Positions 63,057 to 64,000 of a stretch of DNA of 64,000 nucleotides are shown one piece after another; position 1 is the stretch's first letter, and the number at the start of each line of letters is the position of its first letter. The stretch comes from Desulfurobacteriaceae bacterium (GTDB lineage Bacteria; Aquificota; Aquificia; Desulfurobacteriales; Desulfurobacteriaceae). The notes under the pieces are model-generated. The model worked only from the letters and a program-made list of their open reading frames with translations, was not told where the DNA came from and did not search any database. Location of the stretch: the NCBI GenBank assembly GCA_027051905.1, contig JALUGO010000015.1:1-64000 (forward strand), in the 5' to 3' direction. The translations under genes and the position numbers were made by a program.

Positions 63057-63482
63057 ATGGTTCTTATTGATGAGAGAGAGCTCCCGAGAGTTCCCTATCA
63101 GGGAATGAATATGGTTCACGAGAGGGAGCTGAAAATACTTAACAGACTTTACGCTGCTCTTGAGGAAGGTCAGGAAGAGTCGGTAATTGATGAGCTCCTT
63201 GACGAGTTCCTCCGGGATGTTGAAGAGCACTTTAGCTATGAAGAGGACTTAATGAGAAAATCCCACTTCTTTGCCTATGAGTGTCACCATGGGGAGCACA
63301 ACAGGGTCAGGGAGGAGTTGAGGGCGGTTAAGGAGCGCTGGCAAAAGAATAGAGATATTAAGGAGCTTAAAGATTACTTTGAAAAAGTTTTCAAACCCTG
63401 GATTTCAGAGCACATTCTTACTATGGATACTGTAACTGCTCAGTGGATTGCCCGTATTATGGGAGGTATTGGAGTTTTATAA
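63057..63482 (+). CDS. Bacteriohemerythrin
   Basis: The 141-residue single-domain protein has the di-iron ligands of hemerythrin: H21, H58, E62, H77, H81, H119 and D124 (HFSYEED, HHGEH, HILTMD). Such proteins bind oxygen or NO and protect or supply oxygen-sensitive enzymes in microaerophiles. The ATG follows AGAGGTGGAAG. A palindrome lies in its promoter region. It overlaps the convergent acpS gene by 26 bases. Confidence 0.9.
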   Translation: MVLIDERELPRVPYQGMNMVHERELKILNRLYAALEEGQEESVIDELLDEFLRDVEEHFSYEEDLMRKSHFFAYECHHGEHNRVREELRAVKERWQKNRDIKELKDYFEKVFKPWISEHILTMDTVTAQWIARIMGGIGVL

Positions 63483-63852
63483 CGTTTACAACGGCTACTG
63501 CAAACTCTCTTTCGTGAGAAATAGAGTAGAGCAGTTTAAACTGTGGGGGGAGTTCTCTAACGCGGAGGTGGAGCTCCCTGCCTCCGCCTTTTATAGAAAC
63601 GTCTTTTATGCCGATTATAAAGCCGGCCTGGTGGAGTGCTTTAACAGTTGCTTCTTTCAGGGCAAAGCGTGCTGCGACACATTCAGGAAGGGTTTTCCGG
63701 GTTTTGTTTAGACAGTATTCGTAACCTTCCGGGAGTATTTTTTTGAGGAACCGCTTTCCAAAACGGGAGATTAGCTTCTCAACCCTTGGCACTGAAACGA
63801 TGTCGATTCCTACGCCAACTGGTAACATACCTGTAGATTTATTTTCTCTCAT
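63457..63852 (-). CDS. acpS: Holo-[acyl-carrier-protein] synthase
   Basis: AcpS transfers phosphopantetheine from CoA to acyl carrier protein. GVGIDIVSVPRVEKLISRFG with the magnesium aspartate, and CVAARFALKEATVKALHQ with the catalytic Glu/Lys block, are intact. Three in-frame starts exist (TTG 63861, ATG 63852, ATG 63828), none with a clear ribosome site. ATG 63852 is given here; ATG 63828 would put the GIDIV motif at the usual position. The gene overlaps the end of the DUF39 gene by 14 bases. Confidence 0.9.
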   Translation of the reverse strand: MRENKSTGMLPVGVGIDIVSVPRVEKLISRFGKRFLKKILPEGYEYCLNKTRKTLPECVAARFALKEATVKALHQAGFIIGIKDVSIKGGGRELHLRVRELPPQFKLLYSISHEREFAVAVVNVIKLQYLP

Positions 63853-64000
63853 TGTATTCAATTTTTACGTCTGGTTCCGGAGCTGGTAGGGTTTCGGCGG
63901 GTTTGCTGATTTCAAACTTTCCGCTCTTTATCCACTCTTTCAGGATTTCGGCGATTTCCCGGGCTTTGTAGTAGGAAGAGACTGGGGAAGTTGGAACTTT
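63839..64000 (-). CDS. C-terminal end of a DUF39 homocysteine-biosynthesis protein (cut by window)
   Basis: On the minus strand the frame is open to the window edge and encodes 53 residues before TAA: VPTSPVSSYYKAREIAEILK, EWIKSGKFEIS, and a proline-rich end. This matches the C-terminal signature of DUF39 proteins, which convert aspartate semialdehyde and sulfide to homocysteine. Its usual partner, a NIL-ferredoxin, is at 11.1 kb. It overlaps the acpS start, so the two may be one transcript. The rest lies outside the window. Confidence 0.78.
   Translation of the reverse strand, partial: KVPTSPVSSYYKAREIAEILKEWIKSGKFEISKPAETLPAPEPDVKIEYNERK

Overview
The window looks like a stretch of chromosome from a Gram-negative, probably thermophilic, chemolithoautotrophic bacterium, most likely in or near the Aquificota (Desulfurobacteriaceae-like). 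This placement is inference from gene content and was not tested. The gene content includes TrmFO, a short EF-Ts, a NIL-ferredoxin with a DUF39 homocysteine-biosynthesis partner, MenG, an octaheme lipoprotein cytochrome, porins, TonB-dependent uptake, and frequent TTG and GTG starts behind strong GGAGG sites. Most of the window is dense core metabolism. Genes overlap or abut, and no gene-free stretch is longer than about 300 bases. There is one tRNA (Gly-CCC), no rRNA, no CRISPR array and no insertion sequence.

Layout. 1-4.0 kb: hisZ (cut by the window edge), a DpnII-type restriction-modification pair and purA. 4-8 kb: a leftward midA-dprA-pgeF operon, divergent from a rightward cassette of three unknown genes whose last member has a nuclease-like signature. 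8-12.2 kb: a tiny membrane protein, guaA, nadA, a membrane protein, a NIL-ferredoxin and a ribbon-helix-helix/MazF toxin-antitoxin pair. 12.2-18.3 kb: a lactate-type permease, a tandem ACT protein, two divergent phenylacetate-CoA-ligase-like enzymes and a porin. 18.3-26.7 kb: LemA/DUF2207, trmFO, a LysM protein, pgk, nadD and an AT-rich lipoprotein. 26.8-35.4 kb: a LeuC-type dehydratase, DUF309, cutA, a TauE exporter, the octaheme cytochrome, menG and hyuAB. 35.4-38.6 kb: rpsB-tsf and pyrH-frr-ferredoxin, each ending in a strong terminator. 38.6-43.2 kb: an HD-GYP phosphodiesterase, then pyrF, hom and an aminotransferase. 43.2-47.7 kb: a cobalamin riboswitch followed by btuF-btuC-btuD-btuB. 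47.7-52.5 kb: an SDR, a CitE-like protein, LysR, a membrane protein, and a cold-shock gene plus DEAD-box helicase with structured leaders. 52.5-61.2 kb: surface proteins, tRNA-Gly, a TonB-like protein, an acyltransferase, SAM hydrolase, mnmG, rsmG, a frameshifted rarA and thrB. 61.2-64 kb: small membrane proteins, a structured non-coding stretch, rsmH, a hemerythrin, acpS and the 3' end of a DUF39 gene.

Functional links. The btu operon imports corrinoids under riboswitch control, and the TonB-like protein at 54.4 kb could energise its receptor. hom, thrB, the NIL-ferredoxin and DUF39 all belong to the aspartate/homocysteine branch. cspA and the helicase form a cold-response pair.

The strongest unexplained signal is the octamer GGAGCTCC. 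It recurs roughly fifty times, where about one is expected by chance, in all three codon frames and also outside genes. It is missing from the genes that look most recently acquired or fastest evolving. Other leads are the nuclease-bearing three-gene cassette, a switch-like cspA leader with two competing copies of one pairing segment, and the rarA frameshift.
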